DNA of 64,000 nt from Exilibacterium sp. (GCA_028280195.1 JANQMH010000103.1:1-64000), one strand, 5' to 3'; shown: positions 8,101 to 17,472, counted from the first letter of the stretch. A program made the numbers and translations. Notes: generated by a model from the letters alone, not told the origin.

Positions 8101-11100
8101 GCTGTGCTCGGTCCAGTAACCCGGTGTCGGGCTGGCGGAGGGCTCCGATATCCGCTGTGCGCGACCCAGACTGTCGTATTCGGTAGTGCGATAAATCGGG
8201 TTGCCGTCAAAGCCCGGCGTACGCGACTGCACCTCGCGGCCAAGCGCATCGAAATAGGTGACTGCCTCACCACCGCCGGCCTCTGCGATGGTAACTTTAT
8301 AGCGGGCATTGGCCACACCGTCGCAGCCGTTACACAAGGCACTAAGCGTCTGCGTGAAAGCGCCGGTGGCGGTGTAGCGCAGATACTCCCGCCCCAGCGG
8401 CGAGTAATGGATATCGGTGGCGATACCGTCAATATTGAGGATGCGGGTGGGCGCACCGTACTCGTTGCGCGTCACTACCCGCTCTGTGATCTGCCCCAGG
8501 GCATTTTTGGACTGCTCGACGTAGCGGCCCTTGCTATCGTATGAAGTCTCGACAACCCGTGAAGCTACCCCGGAGCCGCTTTGGGTAACTTTTACCGTGT
8601 TGCCAAAACCGTCGTATTCGTAGCTGGTGGTCAATGTCAACGCGCTGTTATCGGGCTCGATGATCTCATCCTTGAGCAGGCCTTTGACACTGCCCGAGGT
8701 GTAATAGTTAAACGCCGATACCCGGGCAGGCTGGGAGACACCGTTGCGGGTATTGACAACCGTGCTTCGACTCAAGCGCCCTTTTTCCCGCTCGTACTGT
8801 GTCTGGCCGTACGCATTAGTGGTCAACTTGACGAAGGTATCCCCGCCGCCACCGGTCTCGACCCTGACTGTCAGGGGGTTGCCATAGTCATCGTAGGTGC
8901 TGGCCGTGGTCACTGTCTGCAGGGGCGTGGCGCCGACACTGAGCTTGTCGCCCAGCATTAAATTGGTGACGGTGCCAAAGGCCTGCTCAACGCTCTCGGC
9001 GATATAGGGTTTTAAGGCGCCCAGTGCCGCGCTGCCGCTTGCCTTGAGGGTAGCGCCCCAGGTGCTCAGAAAACCTTTTAAGCGCCAGGTATTCTGAGCC
9101 CGGCTCAGTATGTCGCCGGCACTGTTCATCACCAGGGTTTCCAGCGGATAACCGATAAAAGGCCAGTCCTGCCGGTAGGTGGTAACCGTACTGACGCCCG
9201 TCTGTTCATCGATGGTGCGCAATTTGCGAAAGCCCAGTAAACCACGACCGGCGGCCTGTATTTTAGCCTCCGCGTAAGCATAGCTGATGGCACTGTGGGC
9301 ATTGGCGTCAGCCGCGGTGGGCGCACTGCTGGTGACCCGGGTCACCACGTAGATGGGGCCGTTGAGTTCGAGCACCGGTGCCACATCTTCACTTTGCAGT
9401 GTCTGCTCGCTGGCCGGCAGATAACCAAAGGGATCGTTGAAATAGCTGTAGTCGCTGCTGTAATTGGGATAGCACCAGGTTCCCAGACCGTAAATATTGG
9501 GAAAACAGGTCTCCGATGAGGTTACCGATATATCCGTGCGGGTATAGTGGTCGGTCTGGCTGAGGGCCTCGAAACGGATATGGGTGTCGACACCCAGACC
9601 GTTGCTGATGCCGGTAATGACATCGCTGGCACCACTGCCGCTGTTGGCGTAAAAGGTAAACACTTCACTCTGGTAGCGAATATAATCGATCGAGCCGTCG
9701 CCGGTCCAGTCGACAAACAGATTGCTGGCGGTATCATCGGTGCTGGTAACGATGGGCAGCGGCCCGGTGGCGGTAGTCCACTGCAGGTCCACCGCCGCCG
9801 CCAGGCTTTCCGTTTCCACATCCCAATAGCGTACTTTCAGGCGCCTGTTCGCCTTGTCGTGCCAGATAATATCCAGGTAGCCGTCGCGGTTGTAATCGAC
9901 CAGTTGCGGCGCCTGTTCCCTGGCCGCGGCAAAATCGTCGGCGGCGAATACCGGGCCCTGGTCCACCAGCCCGTTACCGTCGCTCAGATACAGATGCCAC
10001 TGCCTGCCGTCGAGCTGAAAGTTTAACGCGTCGGCCAGGCCGTCGGCATTGATATCGGCGAATAAAATCGTTTGATAGGAGGCGATGGAAAGCCCGATGG
10101 ACGGCGTCATATTCCGATACTCGAGCGCCCCGCTGGCATCGACGGCACTGATCTGCATCGCATACAAGGTTACCGGAAAGCCGTCGATGCCGTTGATTGT
10201 CAGCCAGCCCAGGACATCGACCCGGCCATCGCCATTGATATCCCCGACTCCCCTGTGCGGGCGGTAAATGATATCAAGTGGCTCGCCGCTGCCGAAATGA
10301 TAGGCAGTGGAGGAGGAATCCGCCTGCGCCGGGTCGCGCTGCAAATAAAAAACCTCATTGCCATCCCACGCATCGGCAAGGCCATCCGAATCGATATCGA
10401 TAAAAGCGATACCCCCGCTGGTAAACGGAAAGGTTATATCGGATCGGCGCTGCAGTTTCCAGACACCGTCGCCGTGCGGTACCGACAGATACAGCTCCCA
10501 CCGGGCGGTGCGCTGTGCCCATACCATAATGTCCTGGCGGCCGTCGGCGTTGTAATCGATCACCTCCAGTTTGACTCTCTCATCGGCGTTCTCGTCGTAC
10601 TTGTAGTGCTGCGCACCACTGACAAAAGTCTGCCGGTGCATGGCGCTGCCGTCGGATAAGGCGTACTTCAGATAACGGTCCTGGTTGTTGCTGCCGCTGT
10701 ATACGAACATATCGAACCAGACCAGATCCGGTTTGCCGTCGCCATTGATATCCGCCAGCTTGTAATCGGCGAGATGGGTCTTGCCGCCGGACGCCACGCC
10801 GAAGCTCATACTGCTGGTGATCGGAATACCCGGCACCGGCGTCTGCCAGTCAAAGGTGGTAACGGCGGGCAGGCAGTCACTGCTGCCGGAGCGGCATTCC
10901 TGTACACTGGCCAGGCGGCTGGTTTTATTGCCGGCGTTGCCCGCCGGCGGGTTTTCATAACTCAGGTTGTATTGCCGAACCGTCACGCCCTCGTTAACCG
11001 ATTCAATGGCGGTCATGCGTTTGCGGGTAGTGAACCTGTGGCCGGCGAGATAGCCGCTGATGATATCGGCCCGGTCCTGCGCACCATAGTGAAAAACCAG

Positions 11101-12435
11101 TTTTGTCGTCGTGCTGCCCGGCGCGGTATAGGAGGCGGTATTGACCGTCTCACCATAGGCGTAATAGATCGTACTGATACGGTGCCCGCCGGCATCATTC
11201 AGATATTCAAACACGATTGGGTTGCCGACACTGTCATTGAACTGCTTTAACGCCCAGGTCAGTGTCGCGCCCGCCGTGTTGTCGACACTGGCATCGGCGG
11301 CAGCTCCGTAGTAGCTGACCGAGCCATCTTTGCGTTCCACTTTGAAGTGAGCCGGGTCACCGGCGCTGCCGCCGACCGCGGTGACGGTGGCGAAACTGTC
11401 GATCTCGGTCCTGTAGGTCGAACCGACGGCCCCGTATGCACCCGCCGAAGTCAGCAGCAGGCGCTGGCCGTCGAGGCAGAAGCGATCTTCCACACCCCAG
11501 GTGATGGGCATGGCCAGGCCGTCCTGCTGCAGCGTCTGGCGGCAGCGGGTGATGGCCGACAGGCCGCCGAGACTCCAGCCCTTGCCCAGCAGGCCGTTAC
11601 CCGTCTGGCTGCTGTAGTTGAGTGTAATCTGCGGTGCCACCCCGGCGCTGCCCGCCGCCGTGGCAATGGGGATGCTGTAGGTGGCACTGCCGGACTCATC
11701 GACGCGGAACCGGCCGGCAGTGGAACCCACCTTATCCGAGTTGCCGACAAGCAAGGGATCCACCACCGGCGCCGCGGCGGCTGCGGGCGCCGCCGGGATC
11801 ACGCCCGGCAGTACACCGGCAAACTGTCGGGGTACACCGCCGGCATCGGCCAGATAAGCGATATCACCACCGTTGCTGCCGGCGCCCGCCAGCACAATAT
11901 CCAGGCGGCCATCGTTATTGCTGTCGGCAAGCGCCAGCGCCAGGCTGCGGTCGCTCAAATTGTGGTGCTCGAGCGCATCTGCGCCGGCGTATTCAACCAG
12001 AATCACCGGCAGGTTGGCACCGGCAGTGCCGGCCAGGATAAGCGCCGGGTCGGTGCCGCTGGCGCCGCGCGCAAGCGCATCCAAATGGCCGTCGCCATCG
12101 AAGTCGGCCAGAAAGTAATCGTCATCGTTGAGCGCCGGCGTCAAGGCGGCAATCTGGGCAGCGCCGAGACTCAGGGCCTGGGGAGCGCTGTAACCGGCGG
12201 CAGTCTGGTGGACGACAAAGCTGGGTTCGTTGATTTGTATGGGAATGACAATATCGCCGTGCAGCAGCACGAAGCGATCGGTGCCGTGGAAATAAATATC
12301 CTGCTTGCCGTTGCCGTCGATATCGCCGTAGTAAACAGCATAGCGATCACTGCTGAGATTGCTGGCGACAGTAGACACGGAAGCCGGTATCAACAAACAC
12401 GCAATACAGGCGCAAAGCAAGCGACGAAACACCAT
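5179..12435 (-). CDS. Giant SpvB/FG-GAP/Rhs protein with C-terminal DUF4329 (JAB-like) domain
   Basis: A 2418-residue protein. I start it at the second in-frame ATG because GGGGGGA sits 4 bp before it; an ATG 21 bp upstream (12456) is possible but has no such site. A signal peptide (FRRLLCACIACLLIPASVST) comes first. Calcium-loop FG-GAP/VCBS repeats follow (ADFDGDGHLD, ADSNNDGRLD), then an SpvB segment at about residues 240-310 (LNYSSQTGNGLLGKGWSLGG), more FG-GAP repeats at about 560-960, and YD/Rhs repeats at about 1180-1950. The Rhs core is at about 1970-2090 (LYKDHLGSIDIMTD, GRFVQADPL, NRYSYVLNNPLRYTDPTGYF). The final ~120 residues contain YHTHPSG, FSNQF, GGGDAGW and YLGVQTSSGV, the pattern of DUF4329, a JAB-like fold. 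SpvB plus Rhs in one chain resembles TcB/TcC toxin shells. A periplasmic or surface location is inferred from the signal peptide. Confidence 0.9.
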   Translation of the reverse strand: MVFRRLLCACIACLLIPASVSTVASNLSSDRYAVYYGDIDGNGKQDIYFHGTDRFVLLHGDIVIPIQINEPSFVVHQTAAGYSAPQALSLGAAQIAALTPALNDDDYFLADFDGDGHLDALARGASGTDPALILAGTAGANLPVILVEYAGADALEHHNLSDRSLALALADSNNDGRLDIVLAGAGSNGGDIAYLADAGGVPRQFAGVLPGVIPAAPAAAAAPVVDPLLVGNSDKVGSTAGRFRVDESGSATYSIPIATAAGSAGVAPQITLNYSSQTGNGLLGKGWSLGGLSAITRCRQTLQQDGLAMPITWGVEDRFCLDGQRLLLTSAGAYGAVGSTYRTEIDSFATVTAVGGSAGDPAHFKVERKDGSVSYYGAAADASVDNTAGATLTWALKQFNDSVGNPIVFEYLNDAGGHRISTIYYAYGETVNTASYTAPGSTTTKLVFHYGAQDRADIISGYLAGHRFTTRKRMTAIESVNEGVTVRQYNLSYENPPAGNAGNKTSRLASVQECRSGSSDCLPAVTTFDWQTPVPGIPITSSMSFGVASGGKTHLADYKLADINGDGKPDLVWFDMFVYSGSNNQDRYLKYALSDGSAMHRQTFVSGAQHYKYDENADERVKLEVIDYNADGRQDIMVWAQRTARWELYLSVPHGDGVWKLQRRSDITFPFTSGGIAFIDIDSDGLADAWDGNEVFYLQRDPAQADSSSTAYHFGSGEPLDIIYRPHRGVGDINGDGRVDVLGWLTINGIDGFPVTLYAMQISAVDASGALEYRNMTPSIGLSIASYQTILFADINADGLADALNFQLDGRQWHLYLSDGNGLVDQGPVFAADDFAAAREQAPQLVDYNRDGYLDIIWHDKANRRLKVRYWDVETESLAAAVDLQWTTATGPLPIVTSTDDTASNLFVDWTGDGSIDYIRYQSEVFTFYANSGSGASDVITGISNGLGVDTHIRFEALSQTDHYTRTDISVTSSETCFPNIYGLGTWCYPNYSSDYSYFNDPFGYLPASEQTLQSEDVAPVLELNGPIYVVTRVTSSAPTAADANAHSAISYAYAEAKIQAAGRGLLGFRKLRTIDEQTGVSTVTTYRQDWPFIGYPLETLVMNSAGDILSRAQNTWRLKGFLSTWGATLKASGSAALGALKPYIAESVEQAFGTVTNLMLGDKLSVGATPLQTVTTASTYDDYGNPLTVRVETGGGGDTFVKLTTNAYGQTQYEREKGRLSRSTVVNTRNGVSQPARVSAFNYYTSGSVKGLLKDEIIEPDNSALTLTTSYEYDGFGNTVKVTQSGSGVASRVVETSYDSKGRYVEQSKNALGQITERVVTRNEYGAPTRILNIDGIATDIHYSPLGREYLRYTATGAFTQTLSALCNGCDGVANARYKVTIAEAGGGEAVTYFDALGREVQSRTPGFDGNPIYRTTEYDSLGRAQRISEPSASPTPGYWTEHSYDILGRVVQTTLPDGSVNAVDYDGLTTTFTNAELQTRTEIKNIYGELKQVTDNRDGKTEYSYLPRGELKQVRVLQGLDGAATGVSSAITTTFTYDHLGRKTSMTDPDKGGWEYDYNAFGELIEQRDANGQRSVFTYDQLGRKHTRIDHRADNSIEGNTTWQYNDGLTGTGRGQLDRVTDSVSGYVRAFVYDSYGRGSETITSLGQAAADGVHFEKLTYDQFGRTFQIFDAARDGSDYDSNAIEYRYNAHGYLKAVVDGAYVGGEPRTSYYKVLAMDARGNVSREMLGNGHTTAHSYDPATGRLTRTEADLLSGLNTLQDIAYDWDTLGNLTRRHNRSGNKNIEETFLYDGLNGLTQTQVTGGERTEVTYDAFGNIKTKNTYDSSNALNAGASVGTYSYGAGTAGDHAVTGTTIGARTYSYDNNGNMTSGGGRSITYSTFDKPLSISKGNHTTSFQYGPQRARYKRVDNANGEITSTLYIGNVEKITRPDGSREIKRYINGMAIITLHYDGGNQFSGEEEWYLYKDHLGSIDIMTDKTGHIVQEMSFDAWGKRRAAVDWTALTPGELTLFSHTNTTRGFSGHEMLDAVGLVHMNGRIYDAHLGRFVQADPLIQFPDYTQSYNRYSYVLNNPLRYTDPTGYFIPLAAGIIAATITAEVAVVAAVVGIASFAQTLAQGGSLGLALRNGIISGLSAFAFGSIAQGADFSFLGMEGLPAQALAMGGVGGITSTLQGGKFGHGFISAGIDGAIGLSGSLKLGKGLTWANAGRTLARVVVGGTLSEVTGGKFANGGATAAFAAVVSATASADQNDGTVSAGEGSDTEANRKAFQKELDALRTDGTLSSTRTFESADAAATEVLDATAPLSKKYGLEIAGSIWKGKNGYSYTFPVIGGEGSASLTTAYIGYHTHPSGSLMFSNQFRNYSHSGGGDAGWVAKSGKSLYLGVQTSSGVSIGVCSPGNCPNFGRKGTAPSRVIQ

Positions 12436-12865
12436 AAGATCCCCCCAATGGACCATGCGGCCATCACCAGCCGATCAAAAACCAGCTATTTTTTTCAGTT
12501 ACACAACATTATCGGGTAATAGCGGTCAGAAGGAGCCGGGCCGGGCACTGCTATAGTTAGTTTTGCAGCTGATAATATGTAGGATCAACGCGCGTCATCC
12601 ATAACAGACCCTCTCCATAACAGACCCTATCCTTAGCCCCGGTTGACTCTCCCTCCGCCTTGTCTGGCTTCGTTGGCGTTAAATATTAAAGCCGGATATC
12701 GGATAAAACAAGTGCTAAATTGAGACGTGTCAGTATGAACACTAGGTTACGAAAACGTTGTTAGGAAATATTGTTGCAGAAATCATGGTTATGGAAATCA
12801 TATAGGATTTTCGCCGGCATTCAGCTAAGGGACAGCGACTGCCGCCAATGCTGTGTGGAGTGACG
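12436..12865. other. Intergenic stretch upstream of the giant Rhs gene
   Basis: About 430 bp without a credible gene. It contains a 14-bp direct repeat, CCATAACAGACCCT, at about 12598 and 12614. The Rhs promoter should lie here on the minus strand, but I see no convincing -35/-10 pair. Confidence 0.4.
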
Positions 12866-13330
12866 TCATTGTTCCAGCTCAATACGCATTTCCATAGTGT
12901 TCTCACTGAAGCCGGCCTTTTTATAAGCGCTGATTGCCGCCGCGTTTTCGCAGTAAACTTCCAGGCTTAACTCATACACGCCCCTACTTTTACTCCAGTC
13001 CATAAGCGCCTCGATAAGTCGCTTATTGATTGCCATTCCCCGGTACTGCGGCTCAATATACATAAAACCGAGGTAAGCAAAAAAACGCTGTTTAAAATGG
13101 GGTTTGGACGCTGTTATTCTGGCGTAGGCGCAACCGATTACTGTGCCGTTGTGCTCGGCTACCAGCAATTCAGCCGCTGCGTCTGAAATCAGCTGCTCTA
13201 TATCGTAATAAGTAATGCTGCCGTCTTTTAGATTTCTGGCAAAAGGGCGCTCCGCGGCAATCACACCCTGCTCGAACTCCAGCAACCGCGGCAGGTCGGC
13301 CGGCGACGCCGGTCTTATCGCTATGTTCAT
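12866..13330 (-). CDS. GNAT-family N-acetyltransferase
   Basis: A 154-residue single-domain protein. The GNAT fold is visible as IRPASPADLPRLLEFEQGVI (beta1-alpha1), ELLVAEHNGTVIGCAYARIT (beta2-3), AYLGFMYIEPQYRGMAINKR (beta4, motif A) and YCENAAAISAYKKAGFSENT (motif B, the acetyl-CoA end). Motif A reads QYRGMAI rather than the usual Q/RxxGxG/A, a mild deviation. It would transfer an acetyl group from acetyl-CoA to an amine or peptide N terminus; the substrate cannot be told. It stands alone between the Rhs locus and the TIGR03545 pair. Confidence 0.88.
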   Translation of the reverse strand: MNIAIRPASPADLPRLLEFEQGVIAAERPFARNLKDGSITYYDIEQLISDAAAELLVAEHNGTVIGCAYARITASKPHFKQRFFAYLGFMYIEPQYRGMAINKRLIEALMDWSKSRGVYELSLEVYCENAAAISAYKKAGFSENTMEMRIELEQ

Positions 13331-13602
13331 TTTATGTAGACCCCGCGGATAATCCGGCGCTCAAAAAAAATAGTGTGAGAAAAAGTAGCGTTCCCATATG
13401 CCCAGTCCCTGTCCTGCCCAATAAGATCAGCGGTTTGCTTTTCCGGTTGCTCGCCTGCACTTCCCAAAACGATTTTTCCCTTTCATCAAACTCCTTATGT
13501 ACCAAGGCTGCTTATACCCTCTGATCCATGGTGTTTCTCGATTACAGCGCAGCGGCAGCGCTCCCTCACTTTGCCATTCGACGTGTGTAAAGTCAGTATT
13601 TG

Positions 13603-15369
13603 CTACAGCCGCTGCAGTAACTTGTCCATCACCTCGCCCTTGTCATTGACCCGCGCAAGCAGGGCATCCAGCCCCTGCTGCCGCGCGTTTAAAGGGCCGA
13701 GCTTACCCTCGGTTCTGCTCACTATCTCCCGTTCAAGCTGCGTTTCAAAAACCGCCAGTTTCGCCGCCAGACGCTGCCTGATAATGTCGGCCAGCAGCGT
13801 ATCGAGGTCGGACTCCAATGCCACTTGCGGGGCCTCGGCGGAGCCCTGCACCGTAATGGTAAACGCGGCCGTCTCGAGTTCGCCGAGCGCCTGCAGCAGC
13901 GCCGCGGCGGTATCCGCAGACGGCGCCGGCGCAACCGGCGCCAGCGCCAGATCGCCGAAGGCCAGGTCCGCTACCAGCCGCAACTGCCCGTCGCGGGCGG
14001 TAAGCACGGCATCGGCATCGATAACTGCCGTGTCGACGGTGACAGGCAGCTGCGGCTGCGACGACAGCACCAGGTTGCGCACCGGCAGGCGCCGCAGCGC
14101 CAGCACAATGCGATCGTCGGCCGCCTCGGCGCGCCGGTCGATACTGCCCTCGAGCTGCAGGGCGGCGTCCAGCTGCCGCGCCTGGATAGCAAAGGTCATC
14201 GGCTGCGGCCAGATGCCCGGGCGCGAATTGATATTCTCGAGTTCACCGCTGAACTGGCTGGGTATCTGCCCGCCCGGGGCCGCGTCGTGCAGCGCCGACA
14301 AACGCATCTGCCGCACCAGAAAACCCGGCGCCGGCCGGGCTTCCGGAAAGCGGATATCGACGCCCTGCCCGCGCCGCGGCGGCGGCGGCGCGGCGTCGCC
14401 GGCAGCGCTGGCGCCAGCGGCCGTTTTGTCCAGATAGGGAGCCAGCTGGGCATACCAGCGCCAGCCGCGATCGATCCAGGCGGCAATTTCACGGCCGAAA
14501 ATACGCGCACTCAGAGCACCTATATTGTCGCCGCTCAAACTGTATTTTTGCCGAATGCGCGCGATATCGGCCTGCGGCGCCGCTTTTACCTCGGCGATTT
14601 TTTCCTGCAGATACGCCTGCGTCGCGGTAATTTCCCGGCGCAGGGATTTCACCCGCGCGATATCGCTCTTGAAGTCGTCCCGCAAGGCCTTGATCTCGCT
14701 GCTTTTGGCCAGCAGCGCCAGGGGTTGGAAATCTTTTGACCTGAGCGCTTTCAGCCGCTGCTCGTAACCGGCGATAGCATCGGCATCCGGCAGCCCGGCA
14801 ATGCGCTGCTCTATGCGCTGCATCTTATCGTCCATGTCCTGCTCGATCGCAGCCACCAGTGCCAGCGACTGCAGCTGCTCACCGGCTATCGCCTCAGCCG
14901 GGCTCGGTATCTGCAGTTGCGGCAGGCTCGGCGCCGGCATCAGCTCGCCGAGCCCGCTGCGCAGCCGCTGCAGCGGCGCGGCGCGATCGATGGCGCCGGA
15001 CTCGGCGCGCTCGGTATTCAACTGCAGGCCGGAAAGCACCATGGTGTCGATATGCAGGCGTTCAAAAACCAGCGGGGCCCAGTCGGCGGCAAACTCGATC
15101 TGCTCCACTTCCAGCAGGTTGCGCATGGGATTGTCCGGATCGGCAACGGCCAGGCCGTACAGGGCGACGCGCTGCTCGAAGAGGCTGATCTCGGCTCGCC
15201 GCAGGTCTACCCTGGCGCCCACCGCTTCAGTGCCCAGCGCTTCGAGCGCGCGTTTTGCCAGCACATCGACCCACAGCAGGCCGACGGCCGCAAGTATCGC
15301 CATGGCGGCTAAAAATACCGCAATGCCCGCCGGACGTATTATGCCTATCGCCACCCTAGCCTCCACCAC
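13603..15369 (-). CDS. TIGR03545-family protein, AsmA-like, function unknown
   Basis: A 588-residue protein with one N-terminal membrane helix (about residues 15-33, AVFLAAMAILAAVGLLWVDV). A segment resembling AsmA-type lipid-transfer proteins follows (ALGTEAVGARVDLRRAEISL, then VLSGLQLNTERAESGAI). A long charged helical middle part (about 130-250) is likely coiled coil, and a C-terminal beta-rich region follows. The neighbour upstream in transcription is a TIGR03546 protein and their reading frames overlap by 14 bp. These two families are known to be encoded side by side and both are uncharacterised. An envelope role is inferred from the anchor and the AsmA-like start. Confidence 0.8.
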   Translation of the reverse strand: MVEARVAIGIIRPAGIAVFLAAMAILAAVGLLWVDVLAKRALEALGTEAVGARVDLRRAEISLFEQRVALYGLAVADPDNPMRNLLEVEQIEFAADWAPLVFERLHIDTMVLSGLQLNTERAESGAIDRAAPLQRLRSGLGELMPAPSLPQLQIPSPAEAIAGEQLQSLALVAAIEQDMDDKMQRIEQRIAGLPDADAIAGYEQRLKALRSKDFQPLALLAKSSEIKALRDDFKSDIARVKSLRREITATQAYLQEKIAEVKAAPQADIARIRQKYSLSGDNIGALSARIFGREIAAWIDRGWRWYAQLAPYLDKTAAGASAAGDAAPPPPRRGQGVDIRFPEARPAPGFLVRQMRLSALHDAAPGGQIPSQFSGELENINSRPGIWPQPMTFAIQARQLDAALQLEGSIDRRAEAADDRIVLALRRLPVRNLVLSSQPQLPVTVDTAVIDADAVLTARDGQLRLVADLAFGDLALAPVAPAPSADTAAALLQALGELETAAFTITVQGSAEAPQVALESDLDTLLADIIRQRLAAKLAVFETQLEREIVSRTEGKLGPLNARQQGLDALLARVNDKGEVMDKLLQRL

Positions 15370-15868
15370 TGTGCGCCAAATAGGCCCGGTACAGCCTGGA
15401 GGCTTTGAGAACTCTCACCAGCTGCAGCTTTTCCACCCGCGGCAGCAGTTTGCTGCGATAGCGGCCGACGCCGGCCACGGCAACAAAATACAGCGGCGCG
15501 GCCAGCGCCAGGGCAAACGCCAGGCTGCCCATCAGCAGCGTGTTATTGAAGTTACTGAGGCGGCCGACCGCCGTGTTGTAGAACGCGGTCCAGGTACCGC
15601 GCAGGGCCTCGGCCTGCAGCAGGCTTTGCCCCAGGCGGTGAAACAGCGGGTCCAGCATATAGGCCACGCCCGCAAACAGCGCACTGAACAGGATGAAGGC
15701 GCTGAGATTGACCCGCAGCAGCAGCACCAGCAACAGCACCAGGACATTGTGCAGCGACAGCAGCGGCGTCAGTCCCAGCACGGCGGCAAAGCAGATGGCA
15801 GCCGCCACCTGCGCCGCACTGCCCTCGGCGTTCAGCACTTTCAGCAATTTGATCAACAGGCCAAGCAT
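15356..15868 (-). CDS. TIGR03546-family integral membrane protein
   Basis: A 170-residue protein with about four hydrophobic segments (CFAAVLGLTPLLSLHNVLVL; LSAFILFSALFAGVAYML; LLMGSLAFALALAAPLYFVA; plus the first). It resembles the DUF2062-like N-terminal arrangement, with a GLTP motif near residue 33. It starts the two-gene operon with the TIGR03545 protein, which its 3' end overlaps by 14 bp. The pair is conserved in marine gammaproteobacteria and its function is unknown. A membrane complex of the two is a reasonable inference. Confidence 0.8.
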   Translation of the reverse strand: MLGLLIKLLKVLNAEGSAAQVAAAICFAAVLGLTPLLSLHNVLVLLLVLLLRVNLSAFILFSALFAGVAYMLDPLFHRLGQSLLQAEALRGTWTAFYNTAVGRLSNFNNTLLMGSLAFALALAAPLYFVAVAGVGRYRSKLLPRVEKLQLVRVLKASRLYRAYLAHSGGG

Positions 15869-16044
15869 CGGACTCCCTGTGTTTGAATTACGCCGGCTTA
15901 GGGATCACAATGCCTAACCCTGTGACGTATTCGATAGACAACAAGCAACGGCGGGTGATCCCGCGCCCACGGGCCGTGTCCGCCGGGGAAGGAGATCCGC
16001 AGGCGGGCGGCCACAACGTACTTTAGCAGAAGGGCCTGAAGCAG

Positions 16045-17472
16045 ATGAAACAATGTCAGCAGTTTTATATCAACGGCGTCTGGGTCGACCCCATCGCCCC
16101 GAACCCCCTCGAGGTCATCAACCCGGCCACCGAAACGGCGGTGGCAACCATTTCACTGGGCAGTGAATACGATGTCGACGCCGCGGTGGCGGCGGCCAGA
16201 GCCGCTTTCGGCGACTATGCCCTGAGCAGCCGCGAGGAGCGCATTGCGCTGCTGGAACGGGTGCTGGCGGTGTATCAGGAGCGCATCGGCGAGATGGCCG
16301 AGGTCATCTGCAGCGAAATGGGGGCACCGATGAAACTCGCCACCAAAGCCCAGGCCGCCAGCGGACTCGGCCATATCGCCACCGCCCTGGAGGTGCTGAA
16401 AACCTATGCCTTCGAAGAGGATATCGGCGGCACCCGGATCATTCGCGAGCCGGTCGGTGTGTGCGGGCTGATCACCCCCTGGAACTGGCCCGTCAACCAG
16501 ATCGCCTGCAAAGTGGCTCCGGCTCTGGCGACCGGCTGCAGCATGGTGCTGAAACCCAGCGAGGTGGCGCCCCTGTCGGCCTACCTGTTTGCGGAAATTC
16601 TCGATCAGGCGCAGGTGCCGGCCGGTGTCTTCAACCTGGTCAACGGCGACGGGCCCACCGTCGGCAACGCGCTGAGCCATCACCCCGATATCGATATGAT
16701 GTCCTTTACCGGCTCCACCCGCGCCGGCATTCAGGTGGCCCGGGCGGCGGCGGATACGGTCAAACGGGTGGCGCAGGAACTCGGCGGCAAGTCGGCCAAT
16801 ATCCTCCTCGACGATGTCGATCTGGAAAAAGCCGTCACCGGGGGCGTGCTCAGCTGCTTCAGCAATAGCGGCCAGTCCTGTAACGCGCCGACGCGGATGC
16901 TGGTGCCGGCGCCACTGCACGAGCGCGCGGTGGAGATTGCCAGAGCCGCGGCGGAAAAGGTGGTGCCGGGCGATCCGCACGACCCCGCCACCAGCATGGG
17001 ACCGGTGGCCAGCGAGGCGCAGTTCAAGAAAATTCAGGGCCTGCTGCACCGGGCGCTGGACGAGGGCTGCGAACTGGTAACCGGCGGCCCCGGCAGGCCG
17101 GCGGGGCTGGAAAAAGGCTACTTTGTCAAGCCCACCGTGTTTGCCAATATCAGCGGCGACAAGACCATCGCCCAGGAGGAGGTGTTCGGCCCGGTGCTGG
17201 CAATCATGCCATATGACAGCGTCGACGAGGCGGTGCAGATTGCCAACAATACGCCCTACGGCCTGTCCGGCTACGTGTCCTCGGGCGATCTGCAGCAGGC
17301 CCGCAAAGTCGCCGCCAGACTGCGTACCGGCATGGTGCACCTGAACGGCGCCGCCGCCGATTTCAACGCCCCTTTTGGCGGCTACAAGCAGTCCGGTAAC
17401 GGCCGCGAGTGGGGCGCCTACGGTTTTGAAGACTTTCTCGAAACCAAAGCGGTAATGGGTTACAACGGCTGA
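16045..17472 (+). CDS. NAD(P)-dependent aldehyde dehydrogenase
   Basis: A 475-residue protein, the normal length for the soluble ALDH superfamily. All catalytic residues are present: Asn147 in WNWPVNQ, Glu245 in QELGGKS and the nucleophile Cys279 in SGQSCNAPTRM. The cofactor-binding segment (MVLKPSEVAPLSA, near 172) and the FTGSTRAG loop are intact, and QEEVFGPVLAIMPY is typical of the C-terminal part. It oxidises an aldehyde to the carboxylic acid with NAD(P)+. The substrate cannot be deduced; the CNAPTRM variant around the Cys occurs in less-characterised subfamilies. It is monocistronic, between the TIGR03546 gene and rnb. Confidence 0.92.
   Translation: MKQCQQFYINGVWVDPIAPNPLEVINPATETAVATISLGSEYDVDAAVAAARAAFGDYALSSREERIALLERVLAVYQERIGEMAEVICSEMGAPMKLATKAQAASGLGHIATALEVLKTYAFEEDIGGTRIIREPVGVCGLITPWNWPVNQIACKVAPALATGCSMVLKPSEVAPLSAYLFAEILDQAQVPAGVFNLVNGDGPTVGNALSHHPDIDMMSFTGSTRAGIQVARAAADTVKRVAQELGGKSANILLDDVDLEKAVTGGVLSCFSNSGQSCNAPTRMLVPAPLHERAVEIARAAAEKVVPGDPHDPATSMGPVASEAQFKKIQGLLHRALDEGCELVTGGPGRPAGLEKGYFVKPTVFANISGDKTIAQEEVFGPVLAIMPYDSVDEAVQIANNTPYGLSGYVSSGDLQQARKVAARLRTGMVHLNGAAADFNAPFGGYKQSGNGREWGAYGFEDFLETKAVMGYNG

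Noticed and set aside
9600..10800. Repeats in the Rhs gene as a separate DNA repeat family
   Set aside because: They are the coding pattern of FG-GAP calcium loops and differ at codon level.
11347..12519. A 390-residue open frame on the plus strand opposite the Rhs N terminus
   Set aside because: It is antisense to the SpvB and FG-GAP region and shows only Gln/Arg/Ala-rich low-complexity sequence without a family.
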